In this document: piece by piece, positions 17,941 through 25,581 of the stretch
Position numbering within the stretch: the stretch's first letter is position 1
Layout of the letters: each line of letters begins with the position of its first letter
From: Cryptosporangium aurantiacum
GTDB lineage: Bacteria > Actinomycetota > Actinomycetes > Mycobacteriales > Cryptosporangiaceae
Assembly (NCBI RefSeq): GCF_900143005.1
Contig: NZ_FRCS01000024.1
Location: 27,779 to 91,778 of the forward strand
Direction of reading: 5' to 3'
DNA length: 64,000 nt
Made by a program: the position numbers and the translations under genes
Notes under the pieces: generated by a model
Seen by the model: only the letters and a program-made list of their open reading frames with translations
Told to the model about the DNA's origin: nothing
Databases searched by the model: none

Positions 17941-18561
17941 ATGACCGTGGAGTTACCGGTGTCCGTCGGTCAGCGGGTGACCAGCGTGGACGAGTTGCGC
18001 GAGTTCATCGAGGATCCGCATCCGCACGTGCGCGACAAGGTCATCTCGGTGATCGACGAGGAGACCGCGCAGTTCCTCGCGTTCTCCACGTATTTCCTGC
18101 TCGCCACCGTCGGCGCGGACGGGCGGGTGGACGTGTCGCCGCGCGGTGAGCAGCCGGGCGGCGTCCTCGTGCTCGACGAGCGGCATCTCGCGTTCGCTGA
18201 CCGGCCGGGCAACCGGCGGATCGACAGCTTCCAGAACATCCTGGAGCGGCCCAACATCGGGCTGCTGTTCCTGGTGCCCGGCATGCGGGAGACCGTGCGG
18301 ATCAACGGGCGGGCGACGATCGTCCGGGACGCGCCGTTCCTGGAGTCGTTACCGGGGGAGAAGGCGCCGCCGCTGGGGACGGTCGTGGAGGTGGAGGAGC
18401 TGTTCCTGCACTGCGGGCAGTCCTCGACGCGCGGGGGGCTCTGGAAGCCCGACACCTGGCCGGAGTCGAGTGCGCTGCCGACCGTGAAGGACATCTTCTA
18501 CAGCCAGTCCGCGTACTGGGACGAGCCCCTCCCCGGCGTCACCCCCAAACGTCCGCGCTGA
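17941..18561 (+). CDS. Pyridoxamine 5'-phosphate oxidase-family (FMN-binding) protein under an iron box
   Basis: A 206-residue split-barrel flavoprotein of the PPOX superfamily, similar to DR2398/MSMEG-type FMN proteins (STYFLLATVGADGRVDVSPRG, LAFADRPGNRRIDSFQNI, GMRETVRINGRATIV). Substrates in this group include heme, F420-linked and other small molecules; none can be assigned. The GGAGG ribosome site at 17930-17934 abuts the ATG at 17935 but is correctly spaced for the ATG at 17941, which is preferred. The upstream iron box suggests induction under iron limitation. Confidence 0.82.
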   Translation: MTVELPVSVGQRVTSVDELREFIEDPHPHVRDKVISVIDEETAQFLAFSTYFLLATVGADGRVDVSPRGEQPGGVLVLDERHLAFADRPGNRRIDSFQNILERPNIGLLFLVPGMRETVRINGRATIVRDAPFLESLPGEKAPPLGTVVEVEELFLHCGQSSTRGGLWKPDTWPESSALPTVKDIFYSQSAYWDEPLPGVTPKRPR

Positions 18562-18607
18562 CGCCCGTCCACAGGCCCGCCGGAAATCCCCAGGGCGGCG
18601 CCGTAGT

Positions 18608-18880
18608 GTGGGCGCAGCGGACGGAACGCCGCTGCCTTGTCCGGACGGTTGGATTCACGACGTCGGTATCGCGCTGGAGTCCGACTCGCGGGAGTTCCAC
18701 GCGAGCATCGAGGGGTGGCAGCGCACGCTGCAACGCCACAACGTGCTGGCGGCGCACAGCGTCCTGACGCTGCACTTCACTCCGCGGGAGGTGCGCGAGG
18801 ATCCGGAGCGGGTCCTCGCACTCATCGAGCAGGCATGCCGGGAGCGACCGTCGGGCTTCACCGGGGCGCGCGTCGTGGAT
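18608..18880 (+). pseudogene. C-terminal remnant of an endonuclease-domain (DUF559-like) protein
   Basis: About 80 residues match the end of actinobacterial DUF559/AbiEi-type proteins: GWIHDVGIALESDSREFH, SIEGWQRTLQRHN and VLTLHFTPREVR. These proteins are normally about 280-320 residues, so the N-terminal two thirds are missing. The GTG at 18608 has no convincing ribosome site. The frame runs on past the expected end into the antisense of the AraC gene. It is most likely a decayed gene; the right boundary is approximate. Confidence 0.6.
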
Positions 18881-18900
18881 GGTGGATCGGCCCATCCACC
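18881..18900. terminator. Terminator hairpin before the convergent AraC gene
   Basis: A 7-bp stem (GGTGGAT/ATCCACC) with a 6-nt loop lies 18 bp beyond the AraC stop, between convergent transcripts. Confidence 0.45.
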
Positions 18901-18917
18901 CGGGCAGGCGCCCCGCG

Positions 18918-19739
18918 TCACCCGCGCAGGCGGCCGCCGCCCGGGGTCACGCCGAACGCGCGCCCGAACGCGGCTACGAACGCCGACGTGCTCGCGTACC
19001 CCACCCGCCGCGCCACCTCGCCCACGGAGTACGAACGTAACAACACGGTGGACGCCTGGAGCCGCAGCTCGGTCCGCCACCGTGAGTACGACGTCCCGTA
19101 CTCGCGCTGGAAGTCCCGCTGCAGCGTCTTCGGGCTGATGTGCAGCCGCCCTGCCCACTCCTCGAGCGTCGTCGGGTCGGCCGGGTCACGGGTCAGCGCA
19201 CGCGCCACCGCCAGCGCGTAACCCCCGCCGGCCCCGGCGCCCCCGACCCCCGCCGACACCGGCGACAGCCCGCCCATGATCGCCGGCCGGGCAGCCAGCC
19301 CTTCCTCGGGCGGGCAGTCCGAGCGGGCGATGCTCTCCAGCAGCGCCGCCGCCCCCGGAGCGAACGCGGCCATGCCGACCCGGAACCCCACCAGCCCGGC
19401 CGGGATCTCCCGCAGGCACACCCGGTACACGGTCTGGCGCGCCCCGGCCCGGACCTCGTGGGTCATCGCCCGCTGCGCCCAGAACGCCTCGCCGGGCCCC
19501 ACGAACACCGTCGAGACCCCGTACCGTGCGGCCAGCATCCCGGACGGTGACCAGTAGAACTGGTGCAGCAGGTCCTCGCGTCCCTCGCCGAAACCGAGCG
19601 CGGACGACGACCGGTACCGCAGCACGAGGATCCCGTACGGCTTGCCGAGCCCGTACCCGAACTCGTCGCAGACGGCCGGGTCGACGACGTCGCCGCCCAC
19701 CTGTCCTCTGCGCGACACGGGATGACCTCTCAGCGACAT
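18918..19739 (-). CDS. AraC-family transcriptional regulator, iron locus 1
   Basis: A 273-residue regulator with an N-terminal cupin-like sensing region and a C-terminal double HTH (TLEEWAGRLHISPKTLQRDF, then the second HTH with SVGEVARRVGYASTSAFVAAF). It is divergent from the siderophore-binding lipoprotein, and a predicted iron box lies between the two starts. It probably activates the siderophore genes when the cognate ferri-siderophore is sensed. The ATG at 19739 was chosen because an ATG at 19769 would put the iron box inside the coding region. Confidence 0.85.
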   Translation of the reverse strand: MSLRGHPVSRRGQVGGDVVDPAVCDEFGYGLGKPYGILVLRYRSSSALGFGEGREDLLHQFYWSPSGMLAARYGVSTVFVGPGEAFWAQRAMTHEVRAGARQTVYRVCLREIPAGLVGFRVGMAAFAPGAAALLESIARSDCPPEEGLAARPAIMGGLSPVSAGVGGAGAGGGYALAVARALTRDPADPTTLEEWAGRLHISPKTLQRDFQREYGTSYSRWRTELRLQASTVLLRSYSVGEVARRVGYASTSAFVAAFGRAFGVTPGGGRLRG

Positions 19740-19754
19740 GAACGACGACACAAG

Positions 19755-19773
19755 TAAGGGTAGCCTCACCTCT
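19755..19773. promoter_or_regulatory. IdeR/DmdR-type iron box between araC-like gene and siderophore-binding protein gene
   Basis: TAAGGGTAGCCTCACCTCT contains AGGGTAGCCTCACCT, 12-13 of 15 core positions of the DtxR/IdeR operator AGGTTAGGCTAACCT. It lies 16 bp from the AraC start and 36 bp before the lipoprotein ATG. Confidence 0.72.
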
Positions 19774-19808
19774 TCGTAAGCCTCTCATCAGCACGTCCAA
19801 GGACTCTC

Positions 19809-20789
19809 ATGCGTTTGCGTTACTTCGGCGCCGCCGTGCTCGCCCTGGCCCTCGTGGCCGGCTGCGGCAGCAACGACGACTCGTCCACGGCGGAAGCCAC
19901 CACCCGCAGCTTCACCGCCGACAACGGCACGGTGGAGATCCCGACCGACCCGCAGCGTGTCGTCGCCACCGGCTACGCGGTGCCCGCGCTGATCGAGGCG
20001 GACGCCGAGCTGGTCGGCATCTCGTCCTGGAAGCGCGGCATCCCGCTGATGACGCCCGAGGACCTCGCCACCTACAACAAGCTGACGAAGGTGGCGGGCG
20101 AGACCGCGGCCGAGACGAACTACGAGGCGATCGCCGCCGCCAAGCCCGACCTGATCGTGATCGGCGTCCCCAAGCCGGTGCTCGCCGACATCGACCTCGA
20201 GCGGCTGAAGGGCATCGCGCCGGTCGTCGCGATCGGCCCGACGGTGCCGGACGCGTGGCGGGTGCTTTCGCAGAAGCAGGCGGATGCGGCGGGGGCTTCG
20301 GAGGGTTTTGAAGCCGAGAAAAAGACATACGAAGAAAAAGCGCTTTTGCTGAAAAACAAATATGCAAAAGCGCTGCAGGGATTGAAGTTCGGCCATGTGG
20401 GTGGTTACGGCGACATCTCGAAGGGTCAGTTCCATCGGGAGTTCGCGAAGTCGTGGGGCACGAACATCGCCCAGGACGTCGGCGTGACCTACTACGGCCA
20501 GGTCAAGGAGCCGGGTGAGGGCAGCAAGGCCGTCTCCGAGTACCCGTCGATGGAGGAACTCTCCGCGAGCCTCGGCGAGGCCGACGCGATCACCTACACC
20601 GTGCAGCCGGACGGCACACCGTCGGACTCCGTGCAGGCCGTGCTCGACTCGCCGCTCTGGAAGAACCTGAAGGCGGTCAAGGCGGGCAAGGTGTTCGCGA
20701 TCCGCTACACCGAGGCGGCCACCTACCCCGCCGGGACGAAGACGCTCGACGCGATCGACCAGGCCCTCGCGCCGCTGCTGGCCAAATGA
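19809..20789 (+). CDS. Iron-siderophore ABC transporter substrate-binding lipoprotein (locus 1)
   Basis: This 326-residue lipoprotein has a signal peptide with lipobox LVAGC (Cys19) and a FecB/FhuD-type fold. DPQRVVATGYAVPALIEAD opens the first lobe, and KPDLIVIGV and the end YPAGTKTLDAIDQALAP are typical. It delivers a ferri-siderophore to the permease pair encoded downstream. It overlaps the siderophore-interacting protein gene by 4 bp (ATGA). Codons in a 70-bp patch near 20308-20380 are AT-rich and unlike the rest of the gene. Confidence 0.92.
   Translation: MRLRYFGAAVLALALVAGCGSNDDSSTAEATTRSFTADNGTVEIPTDPQRVVATGYAVPALIEADAELVGISSWKRGIPLMTPEDLATYNKLTKVAGETAAETNYEAIAAAKPDLIVIGVPKPVLADIDLERLKGIAPVVAIGPTVPDAWRVLSQKQADAAGASEGFEAEKKTYEEKALLLKNKYAKALQGLKFGHVGGYGDISKGQFHREFAKSWGTNIAQDVGVTYYGQVKEPGEGSKAVSEYPSMEELSASLGEADAITYTVQPDGTPSDSVQAVLDSPLWKNLKAVKAGKVFAIRYTEAATYPAGTKTLDAIDQALAPLLAK
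20339..20374 (+). repeat. Perfect 11-bp inverted repeat in an AT-rich patch inside the lipoprotein gene
   Basis: AGCGCTTTTGC (20339-20349) and its exact complement (20364-20374) enclose a 14-nt A-rich loop. The surrounding 70 bp have A-rich codons (AAA, GAA, TAT, TTG) that are rare elsewhere in this window. Confidence 0.8.
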
Positions 20790-21571
20790 CTCGCGAAGTG
20801 AGGACCGACCCCGGTCCGAAGGTCGCCGCCCACCACCGGGCGGGCAGCGGCGTGACCCGCGTCCCGTACCCGATCGGCGTCCGCCGGGCGACGATCACCG
20901 CGATCACGTCGGTCACCCCGGCCATGACCCGGGTGACGTTCGGCGGCGACGGCCTGAACGGCCTGCACACCTACCAGGCCGACGACCACGTGCGGATCGT
21001 GTTCCCGGACCCGGACGGCACCCGGCGCGACCCGGTGCCCAACGCCGACGACATGCTCGACTGGCCGGACCCGTTCCCGCCGACCCGTAAGTACACGATC
21101 CGGCGGTACGACCCGGTCACGTCCGAGCTTGATCTGGACTTCGTGCTGCACGAGGGCGGGCTGGCGTCGACCTGGGTCCGGAACGCCACGGTCGGCGAGG
21201 AGGTGACGATCGCCGGGCCACCCGGTGCCATGGCGTTCGCCCAGACGTACGGCCACTACGCTTTCGTCGTGGACGCCACCGCACTCCCGGCGCTCGCCCG
21301 CTGGCTGGACGAGTCCCCCGCGGACGTCTCCGCGCACGTCGTGGTCTTCGACGACGAACGTGCGTACCCGCTGGCCGAGCGCGAACGGGTGACCGTCACC
21401 TACGACGAGCCGGACGCTGTGCGCGGGCTGCCGCTGCCGGAGGGCACGTTCGTGTTCGCGGCGGGGGAGGCCACCGCACTCAAGCCGGTACGCACCTGGA
21501 CGCGCGGGCGGTTCGACAACCTGGTCACCGGATACTGGAAGCGCGGCGTTGCGGCGCACAGCGACGATTGA
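20786..21571 (+). CDS. Siderophore-interacting protein (FAD-dependent ferric-siderophore reductase)
   Basis: A 261-residue ViuB/SIP-family reductase that releases iron from the imported siderophore in the cytoplasm. RKYTIRRYDP is the FAD-binding motif, and LDLDFVLHEGGLASTWVRNA and GPPGAMAF belong to the FAD domain. The C-terminal part (TFVFAAGEATALKPVRTW) is the NAD(P)H-binding domain. The ATGA overlap with the lipoprotein and 23-bp overlap with the first permease place it in one operon. Confidence 0.92.
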   Translation: MTREVRTDPGPKVAAHHRAGSGVTRVPYPIGVRRATITAITSVTPAMTRVTFGGDGLNGLHTYQADDHVRIVFPDPDGTRRDPVPNADDMLDWPDPFPPTRKYTIRRYDPVTSELDLDFVLHEGGLASTWVRNATVGEEVTIAGPPGAMAFAQTYGHYAFVVDATALPALARWLDESPADVSAHVVVFDDERAYPLAERERVTVTYDEPDAVRGLPLPEGTFVFAAGEATALKPVRTWTRGRFDNLVTGYWKRGVAAHSDD

Positions 21572-22541
21572 CCAGCTGGTCGTCCTGGGGCTAGCGCTCG
21601 TCGTTCTGCTCGTGGCCGTGGTGGCCGGGATCGCGATCGGTGCCCGGTCGGTGGCGCCCGCCGAAGTCTGGCGGGCGCTGTTCGACTACGCGGGCACCGA
21701 CGACCACGTCGTGGTTCGTGACCTCCGGCTGCCCCGGACGGTGTTCGGCGTGTGTGTCGGTGCCGCGCTGGGGGTGTCGGGCGCGCTGATCCAGACGCTC
21801 AGCCGCAACCCGCTGTCCGAGCCGGGACTGCTCGGCATCACGGCCGGAGCCGGGTTCGCGATCAACGTCGGTGCGCTGGCGGGGGTCGCCGGGACCCAGC
21901 TCGGGCAGCTCGGGCTGGCGGTCGTGGGCTGCGCGGCGGCGTCGGTCGTCGTCTACGCGGTGGGCCGGACCTCACCGCTGCGGCTCGTGCTGGCCGGCGT
22001 CGCGCTGACCGCGGTCCTGATGGGCATCTCGCTGGGGCTGCGGCTGAGTTTCCCGGACGTGTTCGACCAGTACCGGTTCTGGTCGGTGGGCGCGCTGGCC
22101 GGCAGCGAGCGGATCCCGATGGCCGTCCCGGTGACGGTCGTGGTGCTGTCGCTGGCCGGTGCGCTGCTGGTGTCCCGGCCGCTGTCGGCGCTGGTGCTCG
22201 GCGACGACGTCGCCCGGGGGCTCGGCGCGTCGGTGGCGCGCACCCGGCTGATCGTGCTGGTGCTGGTCACGCTGCTGGCCGGCGCGGCGACGGCGGTGGC
22301 GGGCCCGATCGCGTTCGCGGGGCTGATCGTGCCGCACCTGGCGCGCCGGATCGCCGCCGATTCGGTGCCGTGGCTGATCGTGCACTCGATGGTGGTGGGC
22401 GCGGTGCTGCTCGTCGTCGCCGACATCGGGTCGCGGGTGCTGCTGCCGACCGGCGAGGTGCCGGTCGCCGTGGTGACCGCGTTCCTGGGCGGGCCGGTGC
22501 TGATCTGGGCGGTACGGAAGTACGAGGGGGCCGGGCTGTGA
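21549..22541 (+). CDS. FecCD-family iron-siderophore permease 1 (locus 1)
   Basis: A 330-residue polytopic permease with about nine or ten membrane helices. RDLRLPRTVFGVCVGAALGV, TLSRNPLSEPGLLG and GPIAFAGLIVPHLARRI are FecCD signatures; the last is the segment that contacts the ATPase. Translation begins at a TTG inside the preceding gene; no ATG or GTG suits the family N-terminus, so the start is probable but not certain. It pairs with the next permease as a heterodimer. Confidence 0.88.
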   Translation: MRRTATIDQLVVLGLALVVLLVAVVAGIAIGARSVAPAEVWRALFDYAGTDDHVVVRDLRLPRTVFGVCVGAALGVSGALIQTLSRNPLSEPGLLGITAGAGFAINVGALAGVAGTQLGQLGLAVVGCAAASVVVYAVGRTSPLRLVLAGVALTAVLMGISLGLRLSFPDVFDQYRFWSVGALAGSERIPMAVPVTVVVLSLAGALLVSRPLSALVLGDDVARGLGASVARTRLIVLVLVTLLAGAATAVAGPIAFAGLIVPHLARRIAADSVPWLIVHSMVVGAVLLVVADIGSRVLLPTGEVPVAVVTAFLGGPVLIWAVRKYEGAGL

Positions 22542-23503
22542 AGTTCCGGCTCTCGATGCTGCTCACGATCGTGCTCCTCGCGTTCGTCGCGCTGCACTAC
22601 GGCAGCGCCTGGTCCGCGCCGCCGGACGTGCTGGCCGCGCTGGTCGGGCGCGGCGACGAGGAGTTCGTCATCCTCAACTGGCGGCTGCCCCGGGTGACCG
22701 CCGCGCTCGCCTTCGGCGCGGCGCTCGGCCTGGCCGGTGCGCTGTTCCAGAACCTGACCCGCAACGCGCTCGGCAGCCCGGACGTCATCGGGCTCGACAC
22801 CGGCGCCTACACCGGGGCGCTGGTCGCGATCACGCTGCTCGGCGGGTCCGCGGGCGCGTTGCAGGCCAGCTCGGTGCTCGGTGGGCTGGCCGCGGCGGCG
22901 GCGGTCTACGTGCTCTCCTCGGGGCGCACCGGCTTGAGCGGCCTCCGGCTGGTCGTCGTCGGGATCGCGGTCAACGCGATGCTCACCGCGGTGAACTCGT
23001 GGATCGTGCTCCGGGCCGAGCTGGACGTCGCGATCGCGGCCACCGGGTGGAGCGCCGGTTCGCTCAACGGCGTCGACTGGGACGAGTTGGTGGTGCCGCT
23101 GGCGGTGCTCGGCGCGCTGGTGCTGGTGCTGGTCGGGATGGCGCACACCGTCCATCAGGCCGCGCTCGGCGACGAGGTCGCGGTGACCTCCGGGGTGCCG
23201 CTGGACCGGTTGCGCCTGCTGATGGTCGCGGTCGGCGTCGGCTGCACGGCGACCGTGACCGCGGTGGCCGGGCCGATCGTGTTCATCGCGCTGGCCGCCC
23301 CGCAGATCGGGCGGCGGCTCGCCCGGGAGGCCGGCGTGCCGTTGCTGCCGGCGGCGCTCACCGGTGCCGTGCTGCTGCTCGCCGCCGACCTGACCGCGCA
23401 GGTGCTCTTGGCCCCCACCGCGCTGCCCGTGGGTGTCGTCACCACCGCACTCGGGGGGTGCTACTTGATCTGGCTGCTGATCGTGGAGGTGCGCCGCCGG
23501 TGA
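22538..23503 (+). CDS. FecCD-family iron-siderophore permease 2 (locus 1)
   Basis: A 321-residue permease with the same fold: LNWRLPRVTAALAFGAALGL, NLTRNALGSPDVIGLD and GPIVFIALAAPQIGRRL. The GTG start overlaps the previous stop as GTGA, and its own stop overlaps the ATPase start in the same way, so the three proteins are translationally coupled. Confidence 0.93.
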   Translation: MKFRLSMLLTIVLLAFVALHYGSAWSAPPDVLAALVGRGDEEFVILNWRLPRVTAALAFGAALGLAGALFQNLTRNALGSPDVIGLDTGAYTGALVAITLLGGSAGALQASSVLGGLAAAAAVYVLSSGRTGLSGLRLVVVGIAVNAMLTAVNSWIVLRAELDVAIAATGWSAGSLNGVDWDELVVPLAVLGALVLVLVGMAHTVHQAALGDEVAVTSGVPLDRLRLLMVAVGVGCTATVTAVAGPIVFIALAAPQIGRRLAREAGVPLLPAALTGAVLLLAADLTAQVLLAPTALPVGVVTTALGGCYLIWLLIVEVRRR

Positions 23504-24270
23504 AACTTATCGGAAAAGACCTCACGCTCGCCTACGGCGAGCGGGTGGTGTCGCGGGACATCACGCTGGCCGTCCCCGACGGCGCGTTCACCGCGATCGT
23601 CGGCCCGAACGCCTGCGGCAAGTCGACGCTACTCAAAGCGCTGGTGCGGCTGCTGCCCCCGGTGTCCGGACAGGTCCTTCTGGACGACGTCCCGGTCGCG
23701 TCGCTGCGGCCGCGGGCGTTCGCCCGGCAGATCGGGTTCCTGCCGCAGACGCTGATCGCCCCCGAGGGCATCACCGTGCGGCGGCTGGTCGCCCGCGGCC
23801 GGTACCCGCACCAGTCGCTGCTCGGCACCGCGTCGGCGGCCGACACCGAGGCGGTCGGCGCCGCGCTCGCCGACGCCGGTGTCACCGAGCTGGCCGACCG
23901 CCAGGTCGACCAGCTCTCCGGCGGACAGCGCCAGCGGGTCTGGGTCGCGATGGTGCTGGCCCAGCAGACCCGGTACCTGCTGCTGGACGAGCCGACCACG
24001 TTCCTCGACATCACTCACCAGTACGAGCTGCTGTCGTTGTTCGCGCGGCTCCGCGACGCCGGCCGGACGATCGTCGCGGTGCTGCACGACGTCAACCAGG
24101 CCTGCCGGTTCGCCGATCACCTGGTGGCGATGAAGGACGGCCGGATCGTCGCGCAGGGCGCCCCGTCCGACGTCGTGGACGCCGCGCTGATGGACGACGT
24201 CTTCGGGCTGCCGAGCCTGGTGATCCCGAACCCGGTGACCGGTACGCCGATGATCGTGCCAACCGTCTGA
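23500..24270 (+). CDS. Iron-siderophore ABC transporter ATP-binding protein (locus 1)
   Basis: A 256-residue FecE/FepC-type ATPase. GPNACGKST is the Walker A motif with Ala-Cys in place of the usual Gly-x, LSGGQRQRVWVAMVLAQ is the signature and RYLLLDEPTTFLD is Walker B. LHDVNQACRFADHL holds the switch histidine. It energises uptake by the two permeases before it and closes the operon. Confidence 0.93.
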   Translation: MKLIGKDLTLAYGERVVSRDITLAVPDGAFTAIVGPNACGKSTLLKALVRLLPPVSGQVLLDDVPVASLRPRAFARQIGFLPQTLIAPEGITVRRLVARGRYPHQSLLGTASAADTEAVGAALADAGVTELADRQVDQLSGGQRQRVWVAMVLAQQTRYLLLDEPTTFLDITHQYELLSLFARLRDAGRTIVAVLHDVNQACRFADHLVAMKDGRIVAQGAPSDVVDAALMDDVFGLPSLVIPNPVTGTPMIVPTV

Positions 24271-24349
24271 CGCAAATCTGTCCATAACCGAGCGGGTGGC
24301 GACGGGCCCGAGTAGGAAGGAGCACGGCTGTCCCCGACGAGAGGCCCGT

Positions 24350-25114
24350 ATGCGCGCGCTGTCCGTTCTGGCTCTGTCCGCCGTCACCGTCGGTGCCGTT
24401 CTGCTCGGTGGGCCGTCGCCCGCTCAGGCCGTCGCCAACGGCTTGCCGGTCGAGGAGGGCAAGTACGGGTTCTCGACGAAGCTGACGATGACCGGGATCC
24501 CGAACCCGGACGGCAGCACCCGGAACAGCGCCTGCTCGGGTGCGCTCGTCGCGGCGCAGTGGGTGCTCACCGCCGGGCACTGCTTCCACGACGTCGACGG
24601 GAACCTGGTCAGCGGCCCGGTGCCGTACCCCACCACCGCCACGCTGGGCCGCGTCCAGGCGGACGGGCCCGGCGGGGTCGACGTCGCCGTCGTCGAGGTG
24701 GTGCAGTCGCCGGTCAACGACATCGCGCTGGCGCGCCTGGAGAAGCCGGTCGGGCGGGTGAAGCCGGTGCGGGTGGCCCGGGTGGCGCCGCGGGCCGGTG
24801 AGGTGCTGCGGCTGACCGGCTGGGGTGCGCTGGACGGCCTGTCCACCGAACCGGCCGAACAGCTGCAAACCGGCCTGGTGACGGTCGCGAGCGTGGCCGA
24901 GACGACGATCGGCGTCACCGGCAAGGCGCCGTCGCCGAGCACCAGCGCGTGCCTGTACGACTCCGGCGCGCCGTACTTCCGGGAGACCCGCCGCGGCCCC
25001 GAGGTGGTGTCCACCGAGAGCACCGGGCCGGACTGCCCGCACTTCGTCGAGGAGACCACGGCCCGGGTAGACGTCGCCGCCGACTGGATCCGGACGACGA
25101 CCGGCAGCCGCTGA
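24350..25114 (+). CDS. Secreted trypsin-like (S1) serine protease
   Basis: A 254-residue chymotrypsin-fold protease with a signal peptide ending at about AQA and a short pro-region. The triad is visible: TAGHC (H77), NDIALARL (D124) and DSG (S205). The active-site box reads YDSGAP, not GDSGGP, which may alter the oxyanion hole or specificity. LTGWGALDGL and a cysteine pair are typical. The ATG at 24350 is preceded by GAGAGG. It follows the iron operon in the same direction but after 79 bp. Confidence 0.88.
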   Translation: MRALSVLALSAVTVGAVLLGGPSPAQAVANGLPVEEGKYGFSTKLTMTGIPNPDGSTRNSACSGALVAAQWVLTAGHCFHDVDGNLVSGPVPYPTTATLGRVQADGPGGVDVAVVEVVQSPVNDIALARLEKPVGRVKPVRVARVAPRAGEVLRLTGWGALDGLSTEPAEQLQTGLVTVASVAETTIGVTGKAPSPSTSACLYDSGAPYFRETRRGPEVVSTESTGPDCPHFVEETTARVDVAADWIRTTTGSR

Positions 25115-25133
25115 GCGCCGGACTCACCGGCGC
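25115..25133. terminator. Terminator hairpin after the protease gene
   Basis: A perfect 7-bp stem (GCGCCGG/CCGGCGC) with a 5-nt loop starts at the base after the protease stop. Confidence 0.6.
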
Positions 25134-25246
25134 CGGAACCGCTTCACGGCCGTGACCAGCCCAAAAAGGAGCATTCCCACCAGAATCGGTCCCGCGAACC
25201 ACAGCAGCGGGCCGAGCACCATCCAGGTCGGGTCGGACCGGCTCAC
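25124..25246 (-). CDS. Small single-span membrane protein (40 residues)
   Basis: A GTG-initiated frame encodes 40 residues: a short polar start (SRSDPTW), one hydrophobic helix (LLWFAGPILVGMLLFGLVTA) and a basic end (VKRFRRR). The topology is that of many small actinobacterial membrane proteins. The ribosome site is weak, and it is convergent with the protease gene. It shows no known family. Confidence 0.45.
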   Translation of the reverse strand: MSRSDPTWMVLGPLLWFAGPILVGMLLFGLVTAVKRFRRR

Positions 25247-25341
25247 CGGACCCGCTTCCGCGCGACCCGAGCCGGCGATGCGGTCCCCGTGTTTACATGC
25301 GTCACATCAGTAATGTCACTCGAGGAACGCGTCGTGTTGCA

Positions 25342-25536
25342 TCAGCCGCTCAGCTCGTTTCCCTCGCCGCGCGGCGGGGGCGGCGAGCCGTGATGCCACC
25401 AGAGCGCGCCGCACTCCACGCAGATCAGGTGCTCCCCGTCGCTGGCCCGGAGAGCACCCGCCTCGTGCGCACACCACGGGCGCCCGCGCAGGATCCAGTT
25501 CCACTCGAGTGCCGCGCTCTCCGAGCTGACGCCCAT
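25342..25536 (-). CDS. Small CxH/CxxC protein of unknown function
   Basis: A 64-residue protein containing PWCAHEAGALRASDGEHLIC followed by VECGALWWHHG. The Cys-x-His and Cys-x-x-Cys pairs 16 residues apart could form a zinc-binding knuckle; this is inference. Similar short proteins seem to occur in actinobacteria. An alternative GTG at 25546 would add a few residues. It lies alone upstream of the oxidase gene, on the same strand. Confidence 0.55.
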   Translation of the reverse strand: MGVSSESAALEWNWILRGRPWCAHEAGALRASDGEHLICVECGALWWHHGSPPPPRGEGNELSG

Positions 25537-25581
25537 GGATCCACACGCTAGGCCCGCGCCGCCGTCCGCGGACCGGTTTCG

